Of a stretch of 64,000 nt of DNA, positions 35,991 to 43,609 are shown in pieces. The notes under the pieces were generated by a model. That model made no database searches, had not been told where the DNA came from, and was given only the letters and a program-made list of their open reading frames with translations. This DNA comes from Paraburkholderia azotifigens (GTDB lineage Bacteria; Pseudomonadota; Gammaproteobacteria; Burkholderiales; Burkholderiaceae), in the NCBI RefSeq assembly GCF_007995085.1, contig NZ_VOQS01000005.1, positions 1,488,001 through 1,552,000 on the forward strand, in the 5' to 3' direction. The number at the start of each line of letters is the position of its first letter. Position 1 is the first letter of the stretch. The position numbers and the translations under genes were made by a program.

Positions 35991-36695
35991 TTACTTGCTC
36001 AGCTTGCGGTAGAGATCGTTGGCGCGCGACAGATGCGCGTGCATCGCTTGCGCGGCTGCGTCGCCATCGCGCTTCGCAATGGCATCGACGATGCGCTGAT
36101 GCTCCGCCAGGGTCAGTTCCTCGGCGCCGGGCGCACGAACCAGCGGACGATAGTACTCGCCCGCCCAACGGAACAGCGACTCGACGATTGAAGGGAAGAT
36201 GGGATTGCCGCTGATCCTGGCGATCTCGCGGTGAAACGCCATGTCGCGCTCGATAAACTCTTCGAGGTTGACCATAGACGCGCGATGTTGCGCGACGCTC
36301 AATTGCAGCCGCGCGACGTCTTCTTCCGTGGCGCGTTCGGCGGCCATGCGCGCCGTGCCCGTTTCGAGAAAGAGGCGCGCGTGCTTCAGATGCTCGAGCA
36401 TCTGCGGGTCGGTACGCAGCAGATGCATCGCGCCGCTCGCGATCTGGCCGATCAGCCGGTCGGCTGTCGGCACCACGACGCGCGCGCGCTCGCCGTGCAC
36501 GATTTCGACGATGCCCGAGCGTTCGAGCGTCTGCAGCGCCTCGCGCACGGCAGGCCGCCCGACGCCATAGATCTCCATCAGTTCCCGCTCAGACGGCAGC
36601 TGCGCGCCGGGCGCGATTTCGCCCGAGCGGATGCGCTCCATCAAACGGTCCACGACTTCCTGGTACAGCTTCCGACGCGGGATGATCTCGCCCAT
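35991..36695 (-). CDS. GntR/FCD-family regulator, candidate controller of the apiose cluster
   Basis: 234 residues. The N-terminal winged helix is LYQEVVDRLMERIRSGEIAPGAQLPSERELMEIYGVGRPAVREALQTLERSGIVEIVHGERARVV, close to the NanR subgroup. The all-helical FCD ligand domain follows (LKHARLFLETGTARMAAERATEED...FHREIARISGNPIFPSIVESLFRWAGEYY...EHQRIVDAIAKRDGDAAAQAMHAHL) with the D/H residues that hold a metal and an acid ligand. ATG 36695 fits the domain; the upstream frame has no similarity. A palindromic operator lies 22 bases upstream and recurs before the apiose genes beyond the hipBA pair, so I infer that it controls that pathway and itself. Confidence 0.9.
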   Translation of the reverse strand: MGEIIPRRKLYQEVVDRLMERIRSGEIAPGAQLPSERELMEIYGVGRPAVREALQTLERSGIVEIVHGERARVVVPTADRLIGQIASGAMHLLRTDPQMLEHLKHARLFLETGTARMAAERATEEDVARLQLSVAQHRASMVNLEEFIERDMAFHREIARISGNPIFPSIVESLFRWAGEYYRPLVRAPGAEELTLAEHQRIVDAIAKRDGDAAAQAMHAHLSRANDLYRKLSK

Positions 36696-36716
36696 TACAT
36701 GTATGCGACAAGCTTC

Positions 36717-36742
36717 TGGTGTAATGACAATACCATATACCG
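36717..36742. promoter_or_regulatory. Operator-like palindrome before the GntR/FCD regulator
   Basis: TGGTGTAATGACAATACCA (36717-36735) has TGGT/ACCA ends and matches the site before the apiose MFS gene at 15 of 19 positions. On the minus strand it overlaps GGTATA-T-GGTATT (36729-36741), two tandem hexamers like the GGTATA repeats bound by E. coli NanR. Position close upstream of the start codon suggests autorepression. Confidence 0.65.
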
Positions 36743-36793
36743 ATCGATCCTTGCGTGGAACCTTCGGGTGCTGGCGCTTCGCAGCCGGATGCA

Positions 36794-38143
36794 TCAGCTT
36801 GCAGGCATGCTCTCCAACGTGCGCGCGGCCGACAGCATACCGCCCAATATTCTGTCTGCCACTTGCTCCGAGAACCCCTCGGGAAGTTCGGCGCGGACTT
36901 TCTCCACGACCTCGGGCGTGCGATCGATGATCTCCCGCAGGAGCGGCTCGGCGCTGTCGCCATAGCCGACCTTTCTGGCCGTGCTGTTGAAGTGCCGCCG
37001 CTCGATCTTATGCACCTGATAATGCTTGTTCTTCCCGAGCAAGGCCATCGCCAGTTTGATTTCCTGGTCCACCCACTGATTCGGCCCATTACCGATGACC
37101 GGGTACGCCGACATCACGTCATAAATGGGAGTCAGCCTGAAGCGCCCTGCGTCGCCGGCGAGCAACTGGATACTGAAGTTTTTGGCGTGACCATCCGGCG
37201 CCCGCATCATCCAGAAAATGATCTGCGAGGCCATGAGCGTGCGCATGTCCTCTTCCGCCTGCTGTGACTGCTGCAAAAGCGTGAACAGCTTCTGGAGACC
37301 CGGGCCGCCCTCATTCTCGTACTTGACCAGAGGCGATGTGCCCGTTGCCTGGCAGAAGTCTTCCTGAATGAGCCGAAACAGCCGCTTTCCATCGCGCGAA
37401 AGCACCCGGTCGAAACGCTCGACGACGAGCACCCGCTGCGAGCCGAACGTCTCGATGCGCGCCTCTGCCGTGGGCAACCCGTACGCCTTGAAGAGCCGCA
37501 TGCACAGCCACTCGTTGTCGACGGATGTGGTGAAGTCGGCCTTGCGCCCGCCCACCATGCCAATCGGCAGCTTGAAGATATGCGTCGTCGGTGTTGCGCC
37601 GCGCGGCTTCATCCACCCGCCGTCCCACCAGAGAAATGCGTCCTTCTCCTGCGCGCCGGCTAATGAAATGCGGAAGTCATCATCGGGATCTCTTCCCGCG
37701 GCGAATCGCTCCGGACTGACGACTTCGAGCAGGTGCCGCTCGATGGCCTCCTCGTCGACGACGATACCCTCGACCTTGTCTATCCCTTCCGGTACCGCGT
37801 CGCCCGGCAGGAGCTGAAGCGCCCCTACGCAGTCGCGACCGATGACGGCGAGGAGATCGAATGCGTCGATGGAGCCCGTCTTGAAACGCGCCGCCACTCG
37901 CCTTCGAATCGTCTCGTTGTCCGGCAGCAGGCCGTCGAAGTAGTGGGAAACGCTATCGCCTCTGAGCGGTTCGTTGTGGAGATTGAATGGCAGCGACAGG
38001 GAGATCGGGCGCCCGCGCGGCGAGTCGCGCCAGGCTGCGTCGTACTGCAGTTCGGAGTCCCCGTTGGCATTGATGGTCCAACGACCGACATATTCGCCGT
38101 TGGCCCAAAGCGAAAGCGTCTGGCTATGCGAGCGGCGCCCCAT
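36794..38143 (-). CDS. hipA: HipA-family serine/threonine kinase toxin
   Basis: A 449-residue toxin kinase. The N-terminal subdomain has LPFNLHNEPLRGDSVSHYFDGLLPDNETIRRRVA. The phosphate loop carrying the autophosphorylated Ser is FRISLAGAQEK. Further motifs are THIFKLPIG, the catalytic loop MMRAPDGHAKNFSIQL, and the metal-binding LTPIYDVMSAYP. In E. coli, HipA phosphorylates glutamyl-tRNA synthetase and causes growth arrest. All key residues are present. The start at 38143 lies 2 bases after the hipB stop, so the antitoxin is translated first. The gene ends 98 bases upstream of the GntR regulator start on the same strand. Confidence 0.93.
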   Translation of the reverse strand: MGRRSHSQTLSLWANGEYVGRWTINANGDSELQYDAAWRDSPRGRPISLSLPFNLHNEPLRGDSVSHYFDGLLPDNETIRRRVAARFKTGSIDAFDLLAVIGRDCVGALQLLPGDAVPEGIDKVEGIVVDEEAIERHLLEVVSPERFAAGRDPDDDFRISLAGAQEKDAFLWWDGGWMKPRGATPTTHIFKLPIGMVGGRKADFTTSVDNEWLCMRLFKAYGLPTAEARIETFGSQRVLVVERFDRVLSRDGKRLFRLIQEDFCQATGTSPLVKYENEGGPGLQKLFTLLQQSQQAEEDMRTLMASQIIFWMMRAPDGHAKNFSIQLLAGDAGRFRLTPIYDVMSAYPVIGNGPNQWVDQEIKLAMALLGKNKHYQVHKIERRHFNSTARKVGYGDSAEPLLREIIDRTPEVVEKVRAELPEGFSEQVADRILGGMLSAARTLESMPAS

Positions 38144-38145
38144 CT

Positions 38146-38409
38146 TCACCACTCCGGGACGTTGTCCGGCGTGCCTCCGTCCCGCTCCCCGAGGCGCAAC
38201 TCGAGCCCGATGGCCGAGCACCAGCTGAGCAATTGCCTGAAGCTAAGCTCGTCCGGGTTCCGCTCCAGATACGATATGCGGTTCTGACTCAAGCCGACGC
38301 GTTGCGCGACCTCCGCCTGCGTGAGCTTGCGCCGCTTGCGCGATGCGACGAGCAACTGTCCGAGCTGCGACGCGGTCACAAGCGGACGACTGGTAGGAGT
38401 GGCAGACAT
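38146..38409 (-). CDS. hipB: HipB-type antitoxin (XRE/Cro HTH)
   Basis: An 87-residue DNA-binding antitoxin: LGQLLVASRKRRKLTQAEVAQRVGLSQNRISYLERNPDELSFRQLLSWCSAIGLELRLGERD. It is the canonical five-helix XRE domain, with a short C-terminal tail. It should dimerise, bind the four palindromes just upstream, and neutralise HipA. No Shine-Dalgarno is visible before the ATG; the nearest operator ends only six bases from it, so repression may also block translation initiation. Usual length for the family. Confidence 0.92.
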   Translation of the reverse strand: MSATPTSRPLVTASQLGQLLVASRKRRKLTQAEVAQRVGLSQNRISYLERNPDELSFRQLLSWCSAIGLELRLGERDGGTPDNVPEW

Positions 38410-38414
38410 GAAAA

Positions 38415-38509
38415 TATCCGATATTCGGCTATTTTCATTTTAGCTGCCATACGGATAAAGTCAAATTAGCCGAAATTCAGCTATTTTCAGTTTATCCGCT
38501 GCACGGCTA
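38415..38509. promoter_or_regulatory. Array of four HipB operator palindromes at exact 26-bp spacing
   Basis: Four 17-bp sites follow TAnCnG-N5-CnGnTA: TATCCGATATTCGGCTA (38415), TAGCTGCCATACGGATA (38441), TAGCCGAAATTCAGCTA (38467) and TATCCGCTGCACGGCTA (38493). Starts are 26 bp apart each time. E. coli hipBA also has four TATCC-N8-GGATA operators, so the arrangement supports cooperative autorepression here. Confidence 0.85.
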
Positions 38510-38561
38510 TTTAATGAACGCCGCTCGCGCCGTCGCCTTCACATCGCTTCGCGGCCCGCTT

Positions 38562-39920
38562 TCACCGCACCGAAAAACCCCGCTCCGCCGATCTGCCCCC
38601 CTTCAGCACGATCTCCAGCCCGTCGCGCTGCGCCGACTTCGACGACGCGCGACACAGCGGCGCGCCGGGCGCGAGACCCGCCGCGACGCTGAGTGCATCG
38701 ATACCCAGCGTGCTCGCGACTTCGCCCGAACTGTCGCCGCCCGCCACGACCACGCGCTTCAACTCGACGCGATCGAGCAGCCGGCGCATCACCTGCGCAA
38801 GCGCGCCGCCGACATTGCGCGCCGCCTGCTGACGCGTCAAACCCAACTCGCGCGCGATGTCGTCGAAGCCGGTCACCGTGGGATCGTCCGGACCTTCCGC
38901 GCTATGGACGATCGCGCTGACGCCACGGCGCAGCGCATCGGCGGCGGCGTTGACGGCACGTTCGACCTCCGCGTCGCCCGTTCGCGGATCGAGCGCGCGG
39001 CGCAAATCCAGCCGCTCGACGTGGAAGCCCTGCGCGCGCGCCCACGCGATCTGCGATGCCGTCACGGGCGAGCAACTGCCGCTCACGGCGGCGATCGTAT
39101 CGACCGGTTCGGCGACGGGCAGCGAAGGCGTCGCGGGCAGCCAGCCGCGCGAACGCCAGTAGGCCGCCAGCGCGTATTGCAGCCCCGACGACGACGCGCT
39201 GAACACACCCTCGCCGCGCTGCTCCCACACGAGCCGCCCCGCTTCGACGAGCGTTTCTTCGTCGAGCACGTCGATCAGCACCACGGGCCTGTCATCGCCG
39301 CCGAGGGCAGCGACACGCGCAACGCCCTGGCCGCCGCGCAACTGCACCATGTCGATCAGCTCGATGCGGCGCGACGTCTGCCGTCCGAGATGCACGCGCA
39401 AATCCGCTTCGTCCATCGGCGTAACGGGATGACGCGACATCGTCGGATGGCGGTCAAGACGATAACCGGTGCCGTTCACGGCGGCGAACAGATTGCCGAA
39501 CATCTGGTAGCGCTTCAGACGCGGCGCACCGATCACCATCGGCGACCAGCGCGCGCGCATCGCGTTCACGCCGATATCGATGGCCGCGCCGATCGAGCCG
39601 ACCTCCGCCGACGAATCGAACGTCGAGCACACCTTGTATTGCAGGACAGGCGCGCCGAACGCAGCGAGACTCGCGAACGCGGACGGCAGCACGTCGCGCA
39701 TCCACGCCGGATCGCGTCCGCGCGACGAACCCGCCAGTCCTACGCAGCGAACATCCGGAAAGCGCGCGAGCAGATCGGGCGTCGGTGTGTCGAGACACAG
39801 CACCGTCGGCACGCCCGCCGCCGTCATCGCCTCCATCGCGTCGGTCGATCCCGTAAAGTCGTCGCCGTAATACGCGAGCAGCCGTCCCTCAGGCCATTCC
39901 GTTTGCGCTGAATCCGTCAT
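38562..39920 (-). CDS. oiaK: 3-oxo-isoapionate kinase (DUF1537 four-carbon acid sugar kinase family)
   Basis: A 452-residue ATP-dependent sugar-acid kinase. The N-terminal substrate domain begins YYGDDFTGSTDAMEAMTAAG, and the C-terminal nucleotide domain has VVVAGGDSSGEVASTLGIDAL and LEIVLKGG. The DUF1537 family covers threonate, erythronate, denorcularate and 3-oxo-isoapionate kinases. Identity as OiaK rests on the adjacent RuBisCO-like, ApnO, ApnL and ApdG genes, the set known from oxidative D-apiose catabolism. It should phosphorylate 3-oxo-isoapionate at C4. It starts 7 bases after the RuBisCO-like gene and is last in that unit; hipBA lies beyond. Confidence 0.85.
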   Translation of the reverse strand: MTDSAQTEWPEGRLLAYYGDDFTGSTDAMEAMTAAGVPTVLCLDTPTPDLLARFPDVRCVGLAGSSRGRDPAWMRDVLPSAFASLAAFGAPVLQYKVCSTFDSSAEVGSIGAAIDIGVNAMRARWSPMVIGAPRLKRYQMFGNLFAAVNGTGYRLDRHPTMSRHPVTPMDEADLRVHLGRQTSRRIELIDMVQLRGGQGVARVAALGGDDRPVVLIDVLDEETLVEAGRLVWEQRGEGVFSASSSGLQYALAAYWRSRGWLPATPSLPVAEPVDTIAAVSGSCSPVTASQIAWARAQGFHVERLDLRRALDPRTGDAEVERAVNAAADALRRGVSAIVHSAEGPDDPTVTGFDDIARELGLTRQQAARNVGGALAQVMRRLLDRVELKRVVVAGGDSSGEVASTLGIDALSVAAGLAPGAPLCRASSKSAQRDGLEIVLKGGRSAERGFSVR

Positions 39921-39927
39921 CGCCTGC

Positions 39928-41172
39928 TCACTTCCAGAAGCCGAGCGCCGCGCGCAGCGCCGGATTGCGCTCGGCGTACTTTTCTAGCGGCACGCCTTCG
40001 ATGGCCGCGACCCACGCCTCGCGCAGCGCTTCCACGCCCGCTGCCACACCCTGCGGATGACCGAAGATGCCGCCGCCCGCCGTGTGGATCAGATCGGCAC
40101 GGCCGAGTGCCGCATACGTATCCGCCGCCTGCAAACCCGTCTGCCCCGAACTGAATACGGGCATCGCCGTCATCGGCGCGCCGGGCATCACGGGCGAGAG
40201 CACCGCGCGCGCCGCCGCGATCACGCTGTCGTCCGGTTCGCTGAACTTGTTGCGCAAGCCATTCACGTGCAAATGATCGGCGCCCGCAAGCCGCCAGATC
40301 ATTTGCCACGGCGCGTAGTCCCAGCCGAGTTCGGGACTGCGCGACAGATAACCCCAACCCGCGCGATGCGCATGAATCGGCAACTGCGAGTGCTTGCGCA
40401 ACTCGTGCATGCCGACCAATCCCACGGAATTCAGCACAGCCATCACGCAAGTGCCGCCGTGCGCGAGCACGAGATCGTGACGCCGGCGCATCTGATCGAG
40501 ATCGCCTGTCAGGTTGAACGCGACCATCGCCTTCTTGCCCGTGCGTTCGGCGTGCTCGTTGACGACGCGCATCACGGCCTTCACGCGTTCGTCGAACGGA
40601 CAATGCGGACCGTCCGCCTGAAGCTCGTCGTCCTTGATGAAATCGATGCCGCCTTCCACCAGTTCGCGCACCTGCCGCGCCGTCTCTTCCGGCGACAATC
40701 CGACGCTCGGCTTGATGATCGTGCCGATCAGCGGACCATGCGTGACGCCGCTCAGTTTGCGCGTGCCGTCGATACCGAACGCAGGACCCGGATACGCCGC
40801 CGCGAACGAAGGCGGCAACGTCAGGCCGGTGAGCCGCAAGCCCGACACCTGGCGCAGTTCGAACAGATTGCCCGCGATCGTCGACAGCAGATTCGGCAGC
40901 GACGGGCCGAGGTTCTCGACTGGCCACGACAGTTCGAGCGTGCAGCGCGTGTACACGTCCGATTGCATGCCGCCCGGCAGACTCGGCGTATCGACCGTTT
41001 CGAGGATATCGAGCCGCTCGACGCGCGCGCCCGAACGCGCCTTCAGTTCGGGCGTCTCGGTGGCCAGCGCGACAAAGGTGCCGCTCGACTGTTCGCCGGC
41101 GATGACCTCGGCGGCACGGCGCGGATCGTCGCCCGTTTCGAGCCAGTAAGTAGCGTGAATGCGTTCGCTCAC
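39928..41172 (-). CDS. oiaT: RuBisCO-like protein acting on 3-oxo-isoapionate 4-phosphate (OiaT or OiaX)
   Basis: A 414-residue form IV RuBisCO homologue, not a carbon-fixing enzyme. The N-terminal domain is followed by the TIM barrel, with the conserved Lys in GTIIKPSVGLSPEE and the metal-carbamate site GGIDFIKDDELQADGPHCPFDERV, then MVAFNLTGD and HAHRAGWGYLSRSP. Two RLPs are known in this pathway: OiaT (transcarboxylase/hydrolase giving 3-phosphoglycerate and glycolate) and OiaX (decarboxylase giving L-erythrulose 1-phosphate). No tetrulose-phosphate isomerase gene is present, which favours OiaT; this is an inference. The start is GTG (41172) with AGGA eight bases before it. Confidence 0.8.
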   Translation of the reverse strand: MSERIHATYWLETGDDPRRAAEVIAGEQSSGTFVALATETPELKARSGARVERLDILETVDTPSLPGGMQSDVYTRCTLELSWPVENLGPSLPNLLSTIAGNLFELRQVSGLRLTGLTLPPSFAAAYPGPAFGIDGTRKLSGVTHGPLIGTIIKPSVGLSPEETARQVRELVEGGIDFIKDDELQADGPHCPFDERVKAVMRVVNEHAERTGKKAMVAFNLTGDLDQMRRRHDLVLAHGGTCVMAVLNSVGLVGMHELRKHSQLPIHAHRAGWGYLSRSPELGWDYAPWQMIWRLAGADHLHVNGLRNKFSEPDDSVIAAARAVLSPVMPGAPMTAMPVFSSGQTGLQAADTYAALGRADLIHTAGGGIFGHPQGVAAGVEALREAWVAAIEGVPLEKYAERNPALRAALGFWK

Positions 41173-41217
41173 GATGCAGTCCTGTTCAATTCAAGGTCAA
41201 GGAAAAAAGGTCGCGCA

Positions 41218-42048
41218 TCAGGTAATGCGGCGGATGCTTTCCGCGATCTCTTCGCGTTCGAACACGCCCTTCCAGTCGTCGCGCATCAGGCGCGGCTTGC
41301 CGAACTCGATCGCCTTGTTGCACGCATCGGAGAACGCGCCGGGGATTTCGTTGAAGATCACCGCGCTCAGGATGTTCATGTGGCCGAGCAGAAAATCGCG
41401 TGCGGCCTGTTCGGGCACACCGCGCTTGACCGTTTCGTCCATCGCTTCGCGCATCACGTACAGCAGCGTCGCGCAGATCGTCTCGGACAGGCCGGGCTCC
41501 AGCAGCGCCATCTGTTCGACGGTCAAACGGTACGAACGCAAGATAGGCTGATAGATCGTCTTCGCGACGTCTTCGCCGAGATCGAATGCGGACTCGGGGC
41601 CTTGCATCAGTGCGCTCGTGATCGACTGCTTCGCATACGCGCCGCCGAAGAAATCGCGGCGCGCTTTCGGATCGTCGTCGTTGTTGAAGATGATCGGGTG
41701 GCAAGGATGCGCGACGAAGTACGTCAGATCCGGCCGGTCGGGCAGATGGCCCGCGAACGGCGCGGCGGCATCGAGCGTCATCACCATCGTGCCCGCCGGC
41801 AGTTTCGGCGCGATCTCGTGGCTGAGCTTGCCGATCAGCGTGTCGGGTATCGCGAGAATCACGACCTGCGCGCCGTCGATAGCGGCATCGACGGATACGC
41901 AATCCACGTTCAGTTCGTCCTTCAGACGCTTGCGGCCCACTTCGCTCACTTCGACGTGCGCAACGCGATAATCCGACTTCAGCAGGTTGCTCGACAGACG
42001 GAAGCCCATTTTTCCGCCGGCACCGATCAGTGCGATTTTCTCTTTCAT
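41218..42048 (-). CDS. apnO: D-apionate oxidoisomerase
   Basis: A 276-residue NAD-dependent oxidoreductase with an N-terminal Rossmann fold (KIALIGAGGKMGFRLSSNLLKSDYRVAHVEVSEVG) and a helical C-terminal phosphogluconate-dehydrogenase-like domain (PCHPIIFNNDDDPKARRDFFGG...LLEPGLSETICATLLYVMREAMDETVKRGVP). ApnO converts D-apionate to 3-oxo-isoapionate. GGAGAGAA precedes the ATG at 42048. It lies between the MFS transporter (51-bp gap) and the RuBisCO-like gene (45-bp gap) in one leftward unit. Confidence 0.88.
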   Translation of the reverse strand: MKEKIALIGAGGKMGFRLSSNLLKSDYRVAHVEVSEVGRKRLKDELNVDCVSVDAAIDGAQVVILAIPDTLIGKLSHEIAPKLPAGTMVMTLDAAAPFAGHLPDRPDLTYFVAHPCHPIIFNNDDDPKARRDFFGGAYAKQSITSALMQGPESAFDLGEDVAKTIYQPILRSYRLTVEQMALLEPGLSETICATLLYVMREAMDETVKRGVPEQAARDFLLGHMNILSAVIFNEIPGAFSDACNKAIEFGKPRLMRDDWKGVFEREEIAESIRRIT

Positions 42049-42099
42049 CGTGTTCTCTCCTTGCAGGGATACGTGATGTTCAGCAATGTCCATTGATGT

Positions 42100-43479
42100 T
42101 CAGCTTGCGCGCGGGTCCAGCGCGACGGCCGCGTGTTCGTCCCGTTCGCGCATGCGGCGCTCGCTGCAGAACGCGAAGGCGAGCACGGCGCTCAGCAGCA
42201 TGAAGATGCCGACAACGAACATCGGCGCGTGATACGAGCCCGTCGCGTCCTTCAATGCGCCCGTCACGTACGGCGCGACGAAACCCGCCAGATTGCCGAT
42301 CGTGTTGATCAGCGCGATACCCGCGGCAGCCGCCGCGCCCGACAGGAAGCGCGCGGGCAGCGCCCAGAAGTTCGGCAGCGCGGAGAAGATCGCGCAAGCC
42401 GTGATCGCGATGACGGCGACGCTCGTCGAAGGCGACTTCATGAAGAGCGCGAGCGGAATGCTGAGTGCGCCGACGAGCGCGGGAATACCGATGTGCCAGG
42501 CGCGCACGCCGTGCTTCGTCGCGTTGCGGCTCCACAGGAACAGCACGATCGCGGCGGGCAGATACGGAATCGCCGTGATGAGCCCTTTCTGGAACACGTT
42601 GAAGTGCGAGCCGAACTGCGTCTCGAAACCGCCGATGATGGTCGGCACGAAGAACGCGAGCGCATACAGGCCGTAGATCAAGCCGAAGTACATCAGCGAG
42701 AACATCCAGACGCGGCCGCTCGTCATCGCGGCACTCGCGCGATGGCGATGCTGTGTGCCGTTCGCGCCGCGCTGACGCTGCTCGGCTTCGAGTTCGGCCG
42801 TGAGCCATTGCTGCTCGGCCGACGTCAGCCAGCGCGCCTGCGAAGGCCGGTCGCTCAGATAGAACCACGCGACGATGCCGATGACGATGGCGGGCACGGC
42901 CACGCCGAGGAACATCACGCGCCAGCCGGCAAGACCGAAGAGCCCGTGCGCTTCGATCAGCAATGCGGCGAAGGGCGCGCCGATCACGATCGTCAGCGGC
43001 TGCGCAAGATAGAACAGCGCGAGGATGTGGTTACGATGGCGTTGCGGCACCCACATGCTCAGAAACAGGATCGCGCCGGGAAAGAAGCCCGCTTCCGCGA
43101 CACCGAGCGCGAAGCGCAGTCCATACAGTCCGGGCACGCTGCTTACCCACGTAAAGAGCAGCGCGACGATGCCCCACGTCACCATGATCCGCGCAAGCCA
43201 GCGGCGCGCGCCGAACTTGTGCAAGGCGAGATTGCTCGGCACCTCGAGAAAGATGTAGCCGATGAAGAACACGCCTGCCGCGAAGCCGAACTGCGCGGCG
43301 TCGAGCCCGAGATCCTTCGTCATGCCGTTAGGACCGGCGAACGAAATCGCCGTGCGGTCGAGGAAGTTGATGAAGAACATCAGCGCGACGAAGGGCACGA
43401 GGCGCAGCGAAACCTTGCGGATGGTCGAGCGCTCCAGCTCGCTCGGGCTGGCCTTGTCGGCGTGTAGGGCTGTTTGCAT
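42100..43479 (-). CDS. MFS transporter of the apionate unit (ACS family)
   Basis: A 459-residue, 12-helix permease. TM1 holds FFINFLDRTAISFAGPNGMTKDLGLDAAQFGFAAGVFFIGYIFLEVPSNLALHKFGARRWLARIMVTWG, the anion:cation symporter signature used for sugar acids such as glucarate, galactonate or phthalate. GAGGAG six bases before ATG 43479 decides the start. It opens the second apiose transcription unit, and the 19-bp operator lies 62-80 bases upstream. A likely substrate is D-apionate or a related branched sugar acid, complementing the ABC importer for the free sugar. Confidence 0.9.
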   Translation of the reverse strand: MQTALHADKASPSELERSTIRKVSLRLVPFVALMFFINFLDRTAISFAGPNGMTKDLGLDAAQFGFAAGVFFIGYIFLEVPSNLALHKFGARRWLARIMVTWGIVALLFTWVSSVPGLYGLRFALGVAEAGFFPGAILFLSMWVPQRHRNHILALFYLAQPLTIVIGAPFAALLIEAHGLFGLAGWRVMFLGVAVPAIVIGIVAWFYLSDRPSQARWLTSAEQQWLTAELEAEQRQRGANGTQHRHRASAAMTSGRVWMFSLMYFGLIYGLYALAFFVPTIIGGFETQFGSHFNVFQKGLITAIPYLPAAIVLFLWSRNATKHGVRAWHIGIPALVGALSIPLALFMKSPSTSVAVIAITACAIFSALPNFWALPARFLSGAAAAAGIALINTIGNLAGFVAPYVTGALKDATGSYHAPMFVVGIFMLLSAVLAFAFCSERRMRERDEHAAVALDPRAS

Positions 43480-43540
43480 TGCGTCTCCTCGATAGGTCTC
43501 GCGACTCTGCTTTTCCGCACAGATCACTTGTGTGATGTAC

Positions 43541-43559
43541 TGGTGTCATGAGTAGACCA
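43541..43559. promoter_or_regulatory. GntR/FCD operator-like site before the MFS-apnO-oiaT-oiaK unit
   Basis: TGGTGTCATGAGTAGACCA is identical at 15 of 19 positions to the site before the GntR/FCD gene (36717-36735), on the same strand and with the same flanking C and T. It lies in the 130-bp gap that also separates this unit from apnL. Confidence 0.65.
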
Positions 43560-43609
43560 TTGTGGCCGAAAAATAGGCACTGGGTTTACTACCAAGACGT
43601 TTCGTCAGC

